In this document: positions 34,900-48,900 of the stretch, piece by piece
Numbering within the stretch: the stretch's first letter is position 1
Layout of the letters: the number at the start of each line of letters is the position of its first letter
NCBI GenBank assembly: GCA_021234535.1
Contig: CM037839.1
Span: forward strand, 12,711,419 to 12,775,418
DNA from: Stichopus chloronotus
Taxonomy: Eukaryota > Echinodermata > Holothuroidea > Aspidochirotida > Stichopodidae
DNA length: 64,000 bases
Reading direction: 5' to 3'
Made by a program: the position numbers and the translations under genes
The notes under the pieces: generated by a model
Seen by the model: only the letters and a program-made list of their open reading frames with translations
Database searches by the model: none
What the model was told of the DNA's origin: nothing

Positions 34900-36300
34900 T
34901 GTGACATGCTCCTAGAAAAGTGCACACTCCATTGGGAGTTGCAAAGTAAGCCCCTGAGTGAAAATAAGTTGGTATTTTGTTTATATCTTTTACCGTTCTT
35001 GAGATATGACTTTTCACAGTTTGATAAAAATGCAAAAGAGATCATATGGAGTGTTGCACAGTGTCAGTACTTCTTTCGTTCAGCCTATATAATTTGGCTC
35101 TTAATTTCTGAGTTTCACACTGGTAAGTGACATCGATTTTTTTGAAGAAAATACATGCTTCCAAAATAAAACACCCCGGGAGAAAAAAATTCTCAAATGT
35201 CCTTGAAATAAAGAATTAACATAAGGCATCATAGGAGTCCATCTTTGACGCCACAAATTTGCATACTTAGCCAATGTTTATTCCTGATACGGCTGTGAGA
35301 CACTAAGTTTTCTGTAAATCAATCTTTGACCGATCTTTGACCGATTTTGATGGAATTTGTGGCTACTTTTAATATTGTCAATGCTTAATGCACCCAATAC
35401 TCATGTCAAATGTCATTTTCACACGAACTTAAAAAATGTTGTTTGCTGTAACACAAACCCCTTCTTTTCCTTTGATAATCTCATCTGATTATGTATAGTG
35501 TATGCCTACATTTATTTTGTATACATGTATTTGTAAATATATTTTGTTCATTTTCCTTTGTGTCTTTTACATTTAATTTTCCACCTTATATCAGCTCATG
35601 TTACAGGCCTACTCATTCTGTATGACTGTGGATCCTTAAAAGTAAAAACAAATAAACCGATTGCGGCGGACATAAGGGGACATGCATGCTAGAAGCGAGA
35701 TGTTGTTATTGTGCTAGAGTACCTCGACGTTTTTTATGTTTTATTACCGACTTTCGCTAACTCGACATGATGACGGATAAAAAAAACAACAACTTTGTTT
35801 TTGTCAAGACCAAATCTGAATTATGTTGCTTAGGCATGGAGTCCTTTATTTATGAAAGGGATAACTTTTTCATCGAACAAGCGCAAAGGATGGCTACTAG
35901 GTTAATTCCCTACCTCAGAAACCCTGTCAAATGTCTTCCCCGCTTTCTTCACCCCCTTCCCCCAATGAAATTCGAAGGTAAAAAAATATAGGAACAATTT
36001 GTATAAGACAAGAACTTCCCAAACTGTCACTGAAAATAGGAATTTTTAGCATTTGCATGGAAAAAGGTTACTGACAATAGAGAAGTTCGAAATATTTACA
36101 GACAGAAGGTTTGAAAACTTCACAAACGTACAACGCAGAAGCCTACTTATCCGAAAGTTAGCTGGAACTCACAACGCCAGAGAGTCTGGGAAGTGCCATT
36201 TCCTGCAATCTGAGAGGCATTTTTTATCCAAAATTTCTCTGCACGCTACGCGTCTACCGATGGTGTCGCTGGTGTCCCGATGAAAAAGTCTGGCTACGCC
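34900..36300. other. non-coding stretch downstream of the split MITE
   Basis: No gene is recognised. Around 35862-35930 a frame reads FIEQAQRMATRLIPYLR, faintly like a LINE reverse-transcriptase segment, but no flanking motifs support it. Confidence 0.3.
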
Positions 36301-39300
36301 ACTTACGCTAAATCGAATACGCCCAAGGAAGAAATTCGTTAAACTGTCGAGATGTCGTTACAAGTAACTCTTCAACTAGAAAAAAATATTGAGACGATAC
36401 ACCGACCTAATACGCTAACTGAAAGTTTCGGAAAAATTGACAAGTTGTCGAGATACGGAGTGTGTGAGTTTTTAAGTATTTATATACAACCACTGCTGCA
36501 ACGATTACGTACCGACAAAACCGAATGACGTCATTTGCAAAGGTTCCGCAGACACATTTACTCTCTTCTGCCAGTCTGGGCCATCATAAATGTTGAGACT
36601 TTCACTTGTTATGATCGACTAACCGACGTACTCAGATCATGATGACAGGTATTAGATTCGTGTCTTAAAACCTCTGCCATTGGTATATGGTAGCCATTTG
36701 TAATCTGTTAATTTGTAATCAGTTGTGGCTTACTTAGTTTGAATTGATTCCCCAGACTGCTGTATCCTTGACTTTATTGTATAGTAAGAGTAGGCCTAGC
36801 CTAGTTGCACGAAATACGCGATGCCGTAACTAAAGTAATGTGACTTGTGAGTCACTGTCCAACATGGACAGGTCCAACAGTTAGTACTTGACTGTGAGTG
36901 TGACAGTACAGTATAGTGCGTACTCCAAACTTTGCGCACTGCCAAACTTCCCGCACCCTTAAAAAAAGTAAGCCCTAAAATGCAATGACCTAATAGCTGG
37001 ACAAATTTTTGACAACAATGCCATGAAATGACAGTGAAAGGGCAGTTGAGACACTGTTTGGTCAAATTTACGGTAATGCATTTGAGTAGGACTAGAGGTA
37101 GGCTAGGCCTAGAGCATTCTATTCCCACAGTTTCTGCCGAATGTTACAAATTTTCAGAGCATGATTTTGACTCTTCAATGGAATTTTTCCAGATCATTTT
37201 GTTGTTAACTTGTTCATAGGTTTTTGCTGTAGGTTTAGGCACAGGATTTGTTTAAAAGGACACTCTTCATGTAATGATTGTCATGCTAACTTTAGTGAGG
37301 TGCACGAAGTTTGGCAGGTTTAAATCGTATTGTGAACCCAAGTAAGTGTTGCTTAAAATAAAAGATTTGGAGGTGCAATCCATAGCATATTGGATTACTA
37401 TATTGGATATTATATTATAAAGTGTTTGTAAAATTGAATTTTAGACTTGCGAAAACAAGATAATTAGATATTCAGAGATTTTGAATTTCCAGCAGCTAGA
37501 AATTCAAAGGTTTTTATGTTAGATGTGCGAAGTTTTATACATCCATGCTACAGTATAGTAGGTAATCATGAGTCAATCACTGCGGTCAAAACACCAGCAC
37601 AGCATCTAGGCCTACACGCGATGCGATTTCAGTGTAAACGTGACCCTCGATGTGTATACCTCGAAAAAGTCAAAGATTAGAAAAAAAAAACAATTATATG
37701 CCTTACCATTTTTAATGTTACAAATCAAAACAAAAGTTGCTTATGCTGTGTAATGGGGTGACCCTCAAATGCGTTATTAAGGAAATTTATCATTCCAAGT
37801 TTATGACAGTTCCACCTATAAAAGTCGGAACATTTTTTTATGAATCAGTGTTGTCTCAAATGAATATGTATTCATTGCAACGAAAATGCGTGTCACCGAA
37901 GATGAAATGATCCTGCCTTCTTTACGACAATCCAAACAAAATTAACTTTCCCCAAAGGTGCCTGTTAAGTGTGCCTGGCGTTGACTTAGTGTCGAAATGA
38001 CAAAAATGGTGGTGTGCTTCACTCTTTCAATCTGCCTACCCTAACCTTTCAAAAGTTGTGATTTGTAATGTTAGGCTAGAGGCACGTTTGACGGGCCTTG
38101 GCAGTCGATGGCTGCCTTATAATACTTATATTTTTAAGTTTATAAACATTATTTTTAATTGTGGTAATAAATTGTTTGTCTTTGTTCTTTTTTGTGGTAA
38201 TGAATGATGCAAGATTTCTTCATGCATTGTGTACTGTAATGCAACCTTTATTTAAATCGTCGTTTTATGCAGATCACTCAATCTAGACATCACCAAAGTA
38301 TAGCGCAAAAAGGACTGAGAGGTACCTACTGTAACCAATTATTACTTTATTGGTTTTAGTACTTTAAATGTCGACATATTTTATGGTCCCAATGTTCATT
38401 AAGTGATCCACTCACACTCCCGTTTTATTGGGTGTTGTCAAGGTTCTCAGACTTGGCTACTCCGTGCCACATCTCACTGGCTGGACTGTATCATGCATAT
38501 CTGTTATGATAGGTTGTTGAAGGAAGGACATTTGAAAAAGGAAAATAGAGTAATTTTACTTAGTATACTGTCATAATTTCCAAAAAACTGTAAGGCAATA
38601 TGCCAATATTTTCAAAGTAAATGTATCACCTTACTGCCTAGTACTGTATATTTTCAAGTGAAACATATTCACCTTACTGTAAATTTGGAGGAAACTAAAC
38701 TAGTTGTAGATCAGGTAAGTACGGAAAGGTCTTCTGATCTGTAGTAGGTATCCATAGACATGCAGACTTTACATGATGTATTGCAGGAAAATAGGGGATG
38801 CATGAAAATATGGGAATGTAATATTCCTGGTACTGTAAATGTAATGTTTTGAAATTGAGATTCATTGTGCTGTATCTTCACAATTGAAAATTGCACTTAA
38901 ATTAAACCCATGATTTCTACTGTTGACTGTGTTTTTATGTGTACAGTAAGTACCTAAACTTACTCATAGTAACTTGGTGGAGTCACAAGCAAAGTCCAGT
39001 GACAGAGTATCATAGGCCGAATGTATCTTGTATATGTGTAGCAGGTGGATTTTGGAGACATGGTGTCATTTTTTAGGTGTATTTTGGGTTGTTTTGTTTG
39101 AAGTAGGATGTGCTGTTTGAAGGAATAAAAATAGCCTTTACGGTTGATCTTCTATCATTTTCTGTCATTTGATACCAATGTGGATAATACCATGCCATGC
39201 CAGGTTTCTTTCATTAAAAATTTCATTAATTAGAGTGTTAATTATTCTAGAAAGAAGAGCGATTTAGTTTTTTTCGGGTAAAAAGTTAGCCAACTGGACC

Positions 39301-40600
39301 CTGTGGTAAATGTGCGGCACTTCCTTGTGAACACTGCTACAACGAAACGCCTACACAAAAGCATTTCCTTTAGAAATTAGGCTATACGTGGACAAATATA
39401 CCTGTACAGGAGTTTTTATAACTTTCTGCAACTATAAGAAGTATAAGGAGTCCTTTGGTGTACTTTGGAAAATGCAGGAATAACAGCACATCCTGCTTTA
39501 AGTGACATTTTAAGTTAGGATAAGAAGAATGCAAAATGCTTATCAAAGAAGCACTGAAAAGTGTTACAGACACACAACGGCAACGGACTTGGAATTATGC
39601 CACTCTTCTTTCAATAAAATACAGTATGTAGTTGTCTGAAGTAAAACATTTTCAGGACTAGCAACAGATGTGTCATTCAAGGGGATGTGTCTTTCTACAG
39701 TAGTTGCTCTTTGCTACGTAAGTTAAGCCTAACATAAGTGGTTGAATTAAAACAATTCTAGAAGAATTTGTTTAGACAGATCTGCATTTTCAAGTCATGG
39801 CATTTTATTTATGGTCTTTGGTCCTTTGCTGGCATTTGAGCTACATTTAAACAAAAAAAGTGTCTTGTCCAAATTTTCAGAAAATTTGTGCATGTGGGTC
39901 ATTTTATTCTTCAGCAGGGACCCTGTTGGCAGCACATCAAATTGTTGTTTCATATGCATCTCATTAAGGTGGAAAGATGTCATCAGGGCCTAAGCCATCT
40001 TTCAGATTAGGTAGTCCACAGATCTGTGGCATGGGGAGAAACAGGTCCAAGGGGGATGGGGCCTGGCTAGTTCACTGTGTCCTTTTGTGCCTGTACCCAT
40101 GAGCCTAACATAAAAGTCACAGAGTGAAGAAAGGATTGTAGGGGGGCTAAAAACCAACAGTACTATCTAAGTGGAGCCCACCATCGGTCAGGAGGGCATG
40201 AGAAAATTTTAGGCTTTTAAGAACCACCAGATGACAGGAAAAAATGACACTTCTGGGCCAAATTCCAAGCTGCATGTGTGCATTGAAATAGTGCTGTCAT
40301 GCCTGCAGTTTCTGAATTAATGAGAGAACTATCAATTTATCAAAATTGGTAATTCAAATAAGATGGGTTGAAATGGTACAATATTAGTGCTTTGAGATAC
40401 TGTTTAATTTGTTAAACATTTTAATGGTCTTAACAAATGTCTGTATACTGTGTAAACTTTTCAAGATACTGTATATCAGTTTGGCATACCACTCACTGTC
40501 TGTTACTACAGTGTTTATCTTATACTGCACATACAATGCTTTTGTTGATTACAGTAGAGACACATGGTTTTCTAAATGGTTTTGTAAGTAAAAACTGATA
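36300..40600. other. intergenic stretch between genes A and B, nothing recognised
   Basis: No coding exon, RNA or named repeat could be supported. TACTGTA/TACAGTA-type words are frequent. Gene B exon 1 and promoter may lie here or further right. Confidence 0.35.
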
Positions 40601-41340
40601 AATGAAACCATTCAAATATGCATCCCAAATGCGCCATTCACATTCAGTTTTTACCAAAAAGCAAAATGAATTACTATTTTTTGTACATATAAATGCCTGT
40701 ATTTTTTATTTATACTCAATATTTTTCAGGTTATGTGAAAAAGAAACAATGTTACCTCCTTTACTAGCGCAATGTAAAAGAACATAAATCTTAGGCCTGA
40801 ATGCACCACCTGCGAAGTGACAGCTGGTATGTCACAACCATTAGAAATACAAATATGAACATTTATGTCTATGATCAAAACCCTTCATAAAGACTACATC
40901 CTGCTACTTGAAACCTTGAACCTGAATATTTTTAAGGTACTAGGATCAATGACCAAAACAAAAATTATTACTGAAATGTTTCTTGAAAAAGTGTGAAGTC
41001 TGCAACTTACAAAAAGTTGTTCGTTCCCTGTAATATGAAAATATGAGTCCATGAGGTGGTAGGCTGTTCGCTACACCCACTGTTGTACATTAGGATATTA
41101 TTACTAAAAGTTTTTGGAAGGCTGTACATGATCTTACCTGTTTCTTTTCACTAGACTTTTGGGGACATGTCAACTTCAAAAAATGCATGTAATACTGTGT
41201 GCTTTACATGAAATGTCCAACACTTCATGGAGCATTTTAGTTTTGAAGCAATGTCAGTGATTTTGTTCTGATTGAATTTTCGTGTTTTTACCCAGTACAC
41301 TATACTGTCCTACTCCGACACTGTCCTACTCCGACACTGA
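40600..41340 (+). repeat. direct duplication, copy 1 (about 730 bp)
   Basis: It matches 47885-48610 over most of its length in the same order and orientation. Landmarks are 'AAATAAATGCCTGTATT', 'GATCAAAACCCTTCAT', 'ACTAGGATCAATGA', 'CTTGAAAAA', 'AGTCTGCAACTTACAAAAAGT' and 'TTTTGGGGACAT'. No shared open frame is seen, so it is probably a dispersed element of unknown class. Confidence 0.7.
41305..41336 (+). repeat. 16-bp perfect tandem duplication
   Basis: CTGTCCTACTCCGACA occurs twice in direct succession. Confidence 0.85.
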
Positions 41341-41344
41341 CCAT

Positions 41345-43070
41345 ACCAATTTTGCAGCCGATGTTTTGGTTGGGTACCTAGGTACACAGCAAGTATGAAA
41401 AAAGAAGTGCCTGGTTCTGATTTTTAGGAATTGATGGAAACACTATGGTGTACATAAAAAAATCACCCTTGTTATACAATACTACAGTATAAATAACCTA
41501 ATTTCTGTGCATTCTGTACTGTGAACTGCAATCTTGGGACAAACGGTTGAAACACTTTGCCATTAAATTTCCAATTAAATGAGGTTTATAAAGTACTATA
41601 TCAAAATATTCCGAAAGACCTTTCTTTGTCAGTTGAAATTGCAACAGTGAGGGCTTTGGGATACCGGAAGGATTAACTGAAGTCAGTGGACGAGCAATGA
41701 GAAAGGAATGCAATGTCTCGGTTTTAGCTTTTTGTGTGAGATTGGATTTTGTGGATGTACTTAGCTTTGTCTAGTTTTCTGGATTTATCCCTCAGGTAGA
41801 TACTGAGCATTAAGAAGAGCAAATCTGATATCAGTGACTGAATGTCCAGGGGAGTTCAAATGGGAGCTGACTGGTAATTCAAGTGAATTAGGAACACTAC
41901 TTTTGTGATTATTAAATTGCAAGAGAAAGGTCAATAACATTCTTAATATGCAGTGCTAATGTGAAGAAAATCACCCCACCTCGCAGTCTGTCGTTTAACC
42001 CAGTGCAAATTGACACATTTTACTGCTTCCCATGGGTGCCTCTGACCTGAACATGAAATTCTCAGACAATTTTCGACAAACTTTGCCATTCTTTACGATT
42101 ATAATTTTAAATCTTAGTTCAGCAGATAGCATGAAACCCTGCCTCCCTTTCCAATGTTGCACTAAATAAGTGACTGTATCCCGCGTGAACAGTAATATTG
42201 TGGCCAACATTGAAAAGAGGAGTGTGGTGTCCCAAGGAGTGTTGTCCAAGACTGTACAGTAGCTGTGAGTAGCACTAAGTCAAAATGACAGCTGGGGAAG
42301 TGGGGATATTTCAAAATGCTAATTTTGATTATGGCATGATGCTCAGCCTCATTTGTTTTGTTACTCTTTGAATGTCAATTAGTCAAGTAACTGGCAAAGC
42401 ACGTTTGCAAAATTGATAGGGCCTTAAAAATGATTGGGCTCTTTGATAAAGTTTTGTTTTTCACTACTTCAGTGTGCTGCTTAAGCCCCCACACTGTACA
42501 CATATACTAGTGTTGTATTTAAGGTTAACGAGTTTACTGTACACAATACAGTGGCCTTAATGGGCTATCGTTGTACTTAAACTCAGTACACACCTACAGT
42601 TCTGTATCCCACCAGCATCTGTGTGGCACAGATGGTGTCTTAATTATGTGGGCATGCTGCCTTTTGCATATGGTAAATCCCTTTTCAAGATGGGTTTGAC
42701 TCTGAAACTACCCGTACATACAGTAACTGTTAACAGATATATATAGTTTGTCTGCTTTTCGATTGGAATCACATTTTTATAGTCAGGATACATGCTGTAA
42801 GTATGATATGCTGTATAATGATACATTATGGACCCAGGCAATTACAAAGCCTAGAGTTCCGCATCAAATATCAGGACACTGTTACAAAGTAAATATCAGC
42901 AGACAATCAACAAACTGTCCTTCGTAGTTCTGACTGAGCTGACAATCCAATGGTGCAGATGTGTCTGCTTGACAATTTATATTTCTGTTATGTTACAACA
43001 CTGTAAAAATAACTTCTTTATTAAGCACAAACTGAACAATGAAAGCATTGGCTCATCATTATATTCTCAA
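41345..43070. other. intergenic stretch, nothing recognised
   Basis: Only short open frames without domains occur. No repeat family was named. Confidence 0.35.
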
Positions 43071-43077
43071 CTTTTAA

Positions 43078-43427
43078 AGGGAAATAAGGCGTTTGTTTTA
43101 CTGGAAACAGTCATATTTTTAAAACCAATGTTTGTGGATATAGAATGATAAATCATTGACAATAAGGAAAGAAAGTGGCCTTCTTTTCAAGAAATAAGTT
43201 TGTCTCAGATATAAATTCAGTACTTTGCTGCCGAACAATAATTTGTCCACCCAAACTTTCCAAAATTCAAATGATGCATCTTCCATTACTCATTACATAC
43301 AAAATGTTTTGAGGGGATGAAGCATTTATAGATATTTATTGATGAGATTGGATGGTTTAACAATGGCAAGCGCTATTTTTTTTGTATGCCATGTTGGTGT
43401 GCTCAAAAGGCCCTACGGTATTTCCCT
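43078..43427 (-). mobile_element. TTAA-flanked MITE, copy 3
   Basis: A 350-bp element flanked by TTAA at 43074-43077 and 43428-43431. It has AGGGAAATAAGG and GGTATTTCCCT ends and an interior inverse to copy 1, including the complement of ATGAGTAACGGAAGATGCAT with one difference. Confidence 0.8.
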
Positions 43428-43714
43428 TTAAGTTGTTGGCAACACCATTGCGGTGCTGTGAATATTTCTGTAGACATTAAAGATGTATCAGTTATTGCAT
43501 CAACTTTGCATCTAACATATGTGTATACTGTATCTGTGTTCATCAAAAATTTGCAGTACAGTTTACAGTAACTTATTTCATTTGTTGAAGTTACAAATTG
43601 CATTTCACTTCTTTGCTCAGTATCAAATACAGTATCATGCACAGTAATGACCACATAAGGGCACACACTGTGTCTGTCTTAGTTGCTGTGAAAATGCCCA
43701 TAACTGATCTTCAT

Positions 43715-43763
43715 TAATTACACTGTCCCTGAATTGGCCTGCACAATTCAGGGAGTGTAATTA
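43715..43763. repeat. 49-bp hairpin
   Basis: The left arm TAATTACACTGTCCCTGAAT pairs with the right arm ATTCAGGGAGTGTAATTA, with a two-base bulge and a short GC-rich loop. It could be another minimal inverted-repeat element or a cruciform-prone site. Confidence 0.6.
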
Positions 43764-44154
43764 GTGATGATTAGATATTTGAATTATCTGTATTACAGTT
43801 TGCTCTATCACACCTTGCATCCAAGAAAAAAAACATATCCCACTTTTGCCCAGATATGCCACACCGTGAGCCTGTCTGTAGGTCCATTAATACCTTCAAA
43901 CACCGTCTTGCTTCACCGAGACCAAAAGAGCATAAAACTAATTCTAGTAAAGTAAATGCAGAGATCTGGACCAGCGTGGAAATCAATTAACTCCTGGCGC
44001 AGCGGAACTTCTCACGAAGGCCGCCCATGGTTCTTCTTTGCATTTAGTAATGCCAGTGGTCAGTTAAATTGTTGCATGGAGAACTGTTAACCAGTGAGAT
44101 CATACATTCAGAACTATTGATGGAAGTGGTGGGTGTGATCTTCAAAGCAGAGAC

Positions 44155-44245
44155 AGATGACAGATAACAGATGATAACATAACATAACATAATAACATAA
44201 TATATATGATGATAACATAAGATAGATAACAGATGACGGTATAGG
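44155..44245 (+). repeat. simple repeat, GATAACA/CATAA type
   Basis: Degenerate tandem runs of GATAACA, ACATA and ATA lie around 44155-44245, with no coding content. Confidence 0.7.
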
Positions 44246-44249
44246 TACT

Positions 44250-45870
44250 TTAGGTGGGATATTTAGATTTTTACTGTAGTTATTTCTGCAGACTTACTGC
44301 ATGTCATACTCATTCAGCCCTCTGGCCGTAACATTTATCTTGCACTTTTAGTTTATGTACTCTTTCAGTACAGGTAAATGATCATATAGCATTGCTGAAG
44401 ATTATGTTTGGTTTCAGGGTACTTCAGTATTAAACGGAAGTCATCAAAGACCTTATCTCGTGTGTTACATTTTCATCTTTACCTGCCGTGCACTGATCAA
44501 GCGAGTAGTAAGTTTTAGTGAGGCTTACCTAATGGTGCGAAGGATGGAGGGCTGGTGGCAGTGTGCACGGAGAGAATCCACAGTTCTGTTATGTTGGAGT
44601 CACTGACAATCAGTTTTAAATTACAGTTCTCTCATACTTGTGCAGGCTAAGTTGGGGGAAGAGGGCTTGTGGCCATTTTCATAGCATGTACAGTACTGTG
44701 GTCACCATCCAGCATATCTTAAAATGATACCAATCATATGTGATGTGAATGATGGTTAGCAATATTCTCTAATGCAGCTAACATTTGTTTTTTGTGCTGC
44801 ATCGCTGGAAGGAAAACCGTTTTGGAAACTCACACCTTCAGTGGATATAATGCACAAAAGTGTACAAATGAGAAAACGTAAGTAGTGAAGGAACAGATGT
44901 ATTTAGCCAGCTCACAAGCTTGCTTAGGTATGTTTTCGGTGTTAGTGATATGGTGCAGTAATTCTAGTGCATGGCAAAAGTGAAGATTCTAACACTGTTT
45001 GAAACTTGAAGCAAATGTTTTGCTCTGCCTAAGATACTGTATGTGTCTGTTAAATATGAAGCATATTGCACAGATACATGCTCTGTGGTCAGCAGTACTA
45101 CTGTACCATAACTGTTTAGCGAGAGATGTATGAATTATAGTTCCATCAATTTTTGTTGGCCAATCACAAGTCTATAATGCATGTAGTGGGCATGTTTTAT
45201 TTCAAATTTGCAGTACATCATAAGGATGAAAACCACTTTAGTTTGATAAGCGATATAATGATGTTGCTTCAAAACTTAAATGCTCCTCAAAATGTTACAC
45301 ATGTCATGAAAAACAAAATTATACTGCATGTATTTTTGGTTTTGATGAAATCGTAACCTTTGTAGTCATGCTTGTGTATGCGTGTGTGTGTGTATGTATT
45401 TATAATGGCTACCTTGAAAACATTAAACATTTAACCTTGTAAAGGTTAGTCTCTTAAACACACTATCTCAAGAAACATAATTATGAGGGATATTAGGCCA
45501 TTATGAAACCTATTTGTTAATAGGAGGAGTGTCAGGTCATTTTGGCTCTTCAAATTTCAAAAGATCAGAAATTAAACCCTTGCTAACATTGCACAGTATT
45601 TCAAGCACAAAACTAGAATAAGTGGGAGGGATTTCATACTTCATGTGATTCAAGTTCATTACACTGTACAGTACATCCATAAAGCAAGGAATCGCTACAG
45701 TAGCTCTTTTGGCTGTCTGTGCTTTAGGACAAGTTTTGCCATGCTCTTTTTGATGCCTAAAGTATAGTTTGTCAAGCCTTCAGAACCTGTAGGGTGAAGT
45801 GATCGAAGCATACTGCAGAGACAAAAAGTGCCCTCAGTACTGTTATAACCTTCCTTTTTTTTTCATTTCA
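44250..45870. other. upstream region of the first recognised gene B exon
   Basis: No coding exon was identified. A GTGTGTGTGT-type run lies near 45377-45393. Confidence 0.35.
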
Positions 45871-45871
45871 G

Positions 45872-45955
45872 ACAGTAATGTTGTTTTTATAAAAGAATCA
45901 TATATTGGAATATATTGCAAAGAAGATGATATTTCTGACTCTTCAGATGTGTCAA
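45872..45955 (+). CDS. gene B short acidic exon (counterpart of A exon 2)
   Basis: This 84-bp exon follows a long pyrimidine tract and cag, and ends in TCA A before gtaaat. It encodes DSNVVFIKESYIGIYCKEDD and a Ser/Asp-rich end. It matches gene A exon 2 in length, phase and framework. The psi-K-x-E core is lost here (IKES rather than IKEE), and the EDCC stretch of gene A reads IYC. The last base is A instead of G, which makes the codon at the next junction Lys instead of Glu. Confidence 0.7.
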
Positions 45956-48900
45956 GTAAATTTAAGAAAGATAATGCTTTTCGTACTTTCAGCATATACG
46001 GTACTGTATTCCCTTCCACAGTGTACTGATTCTGTATAATGAGAGTTTTGACAGGCCACTGCAGTAGCTCAACTACAGTAGTGTAAGGGTACAGTGCAGA
46101 ATTCTTTCTATGCTGTGTTGGTCAGCCAGCTAACATTACGATAACACCCAATATGCCATCGATCAGACATGTTCTGCAGTAATCAATGGAAAAGACATGT
46201 ATACTCACTGTCATTCAAGTGATGTACCTACCTGTACACAAGTCGGACAGTGCAATGCCAAGGTATTCACATTCATATGTTCAATACCGAAGGCCTACCC
46301 TTTAATTTTCAGTCAGATGCCAATGCTGCAGTGTGACAGGTGCAACTTGATTACTTACTGCAGTCATAGCAAACTTACATGACTTTGGTAAAGCATACTA
46401 AAATCAGGGCAAATACAGTAACGGATATATGTAAATTATGACTGCTAATTAAACACTGATTCACTCCAGAATTGCTCAAGTTTAAGTACTGTATGTTTGT
46501 TACGATAGTTGTTAAAATATGAAGCACTTCACAGTAAACCTGTTGAAAGGGGTTTAGCATACACTCTTACTGTATGGCAGTAATTTGTCTGTTGGTGAAG
46601 CATTACTGTAGCACAGGTGACAATGGTTACTACAACCTGAGAACATTGTCTACCTAATGAAAAATACTTCCACATGTACACGTGCATGCTCTGTGGTCAT
46701 TACTTTCATAACATTCAGTTTCTTTCATTACAGAGGACAGTGGTGTTGTTATAAAAGAAGAATACTGTGAAGATGGTTGGGAAGAAGATGATATCCCTTA
46801 CCCTTCACCTGCTTCAGGTAAAGATAAAAGATCTGGTTATTATACTTTGAGTGTGATTGTTCAATGCACAGTTCTCAGACTTTGCTGCTCTCATCGCCTG
46901 TCCCACACCCCTTTCAGTGAACTGTTATACTTCATACACAGGTGCCGGTTGTGGAGAATAATAGCATTCCATGTGACTGTGTAGGTGTATTAAATGACTA
47001 CAATTTTAAGATTTTTTAGGTTTTTTTTTTTTGTTTATTCAAATTTTTTAAAGCAGCACATGTCGTGAGAACTTGTGAAGGATACAACTGCATGGCTGAT
47101 GCAAGTCAAGTTTCACAGCCAATAGTTACGAAAACTCAGTATCTGTCTTAATTCTGGCTTTTATTGGCTATGTGCAGATGAGTTATGCATGTGAAAGATG
47201 TCTAGGGGCAAATCTTCAAAAGCCAAACTGAATTGTTATTTACTCACCCACTGGTGTTTATTTGCATGTAACACGTGAGGAGCATCTTAGTTTGGCCATT
47301 TGTCATAAGTGCGTAAAGGGATAACTTGACAGGCTTGGAAAAATCTCGTGATTTTCACAAAACAACTCAAGGTGGACCAGAAGTTGCTGTATTACACACA
47401 GTGGCTGTTTCATCTGTCCCATTGATTACCTAAATACTGATCAAAGCACATCCTTCCCTTCCCCTTCCCTCAGGGGTCACATCCAAAATACCTATGTTCG
47501 TTTGAGTGTAGCTCAGACTCGTTCTGTTGCATGCCCAGTTCCTTCCAAGAACGACAGTGCACGCCTTTGAACACACCCCTGAGATGGGCAGGGCTCGAAT
47601 GGCGTTTGCTGTAGAAGGGAGGATTTTAATCTGCTTAGCAGCACACTAGCTGCGCTTAACAATGGGAACAAAAGGATATCAACTTGGCTGGGAGCTTAGT
47701 GCGACTCTCCCTGAGTGATGTTATTTCCGTTCAGGAGCGTTCATTTGCATTTTTTTTTAGTTCTGTTACAATTGATAGTTAGTATGCATTTCATTGACAT
47801 ACGTAACTTTCGTTCGCCGGCATGAGTTTTCGTTCTGTTGCGTTCGTTTGAGTTCAATGCCGTTCTGCATCATTCTTTTCCATGCACATGAGTGAAACTT
47901 CAGTCTTTACCAAAAATCGAACTAAATCACTACTTTTGTAAATAAATGCCTGTATTGTCTACTCATGATCAATATTTTTCAAGCTATGTAAAAAAGGAAA
48001 ACATTGTTAGCAAATGTTTTCAGAAGATTCTACGTATACCAACTTTACTATGTACAATGTCAATTGAAAAAACATAAGCTGAGGCCTGTCTACGCACGCC
48101 ATCTGCAAAGTGACAACCCATAGAAATATGGACATTTACTAGTATGATCAAAACCCTTCATGCTGCCAAAATTTTGCTACTTCAAACCTTCAGTCTAGAC
48201 ATTTTTAAGTGACTAGGATCAATGAACAAAACAAAGAAAACATTATTTAAATGTTTCTTGAAAAAAATCTGAAGTCTGCAACTTACAAAAAGTCCCCTGA
48301 TGGCTATAATATGGAAATATGAGTCACCAAGGTGGTTAGGCTATTCGCTATACACCCGCTACGTTAGGATATCATTTCTGAAAATTTTCGGAAGGTTGTC
48401 CACAATCTTATCTGCTTTTGTTTATGAGACTTTTGGGGACATTTCAACTTCAGAAATGTGTGTAATACTGTTTGCTTTACACTTCATGTGCAACGTTTCA
48501 TTGGACGTTTTAGTTTTGAAACAATATCAATGATTTTACTCTGATTGCACTTTTGTGTTTTTACCTGATACACTACACTGTTCTCCTGTGACATGTGAGA
48601 CTGACTGTGAAAGAGACTTAGCAAAACCTCCATTCACAGATTTTGTTACAGTACTTTAAACACGCAACGGCATTTTATGCCAGTTGGTATCTTTGAAAAC
48701 TGAAAAGAATTAGGGGGGAACAAACAGTTGAAACCGAATATATGTTTCTGTTGAAAATCAGTGGCCCTGGCATCGATTAAAGAAGCTCATTGTACTTTTT
48801 TTTGTTTACATGGATTGCGTTTAAGAATAAAGGCAGTGAGTAAGGGATTAGCTACATTGTCTAGCTATAGCAGCGAAATTACCGCCTCACATTTTGTATA

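Noticed and set aside
35862..35930. Peptide FIEQAQRMATRLIPYLR resembling a segment of LINE reverse transcriptase.
   Set aside because: Only about 17 residues match, and no neighbouring motif or 3' end is visible.
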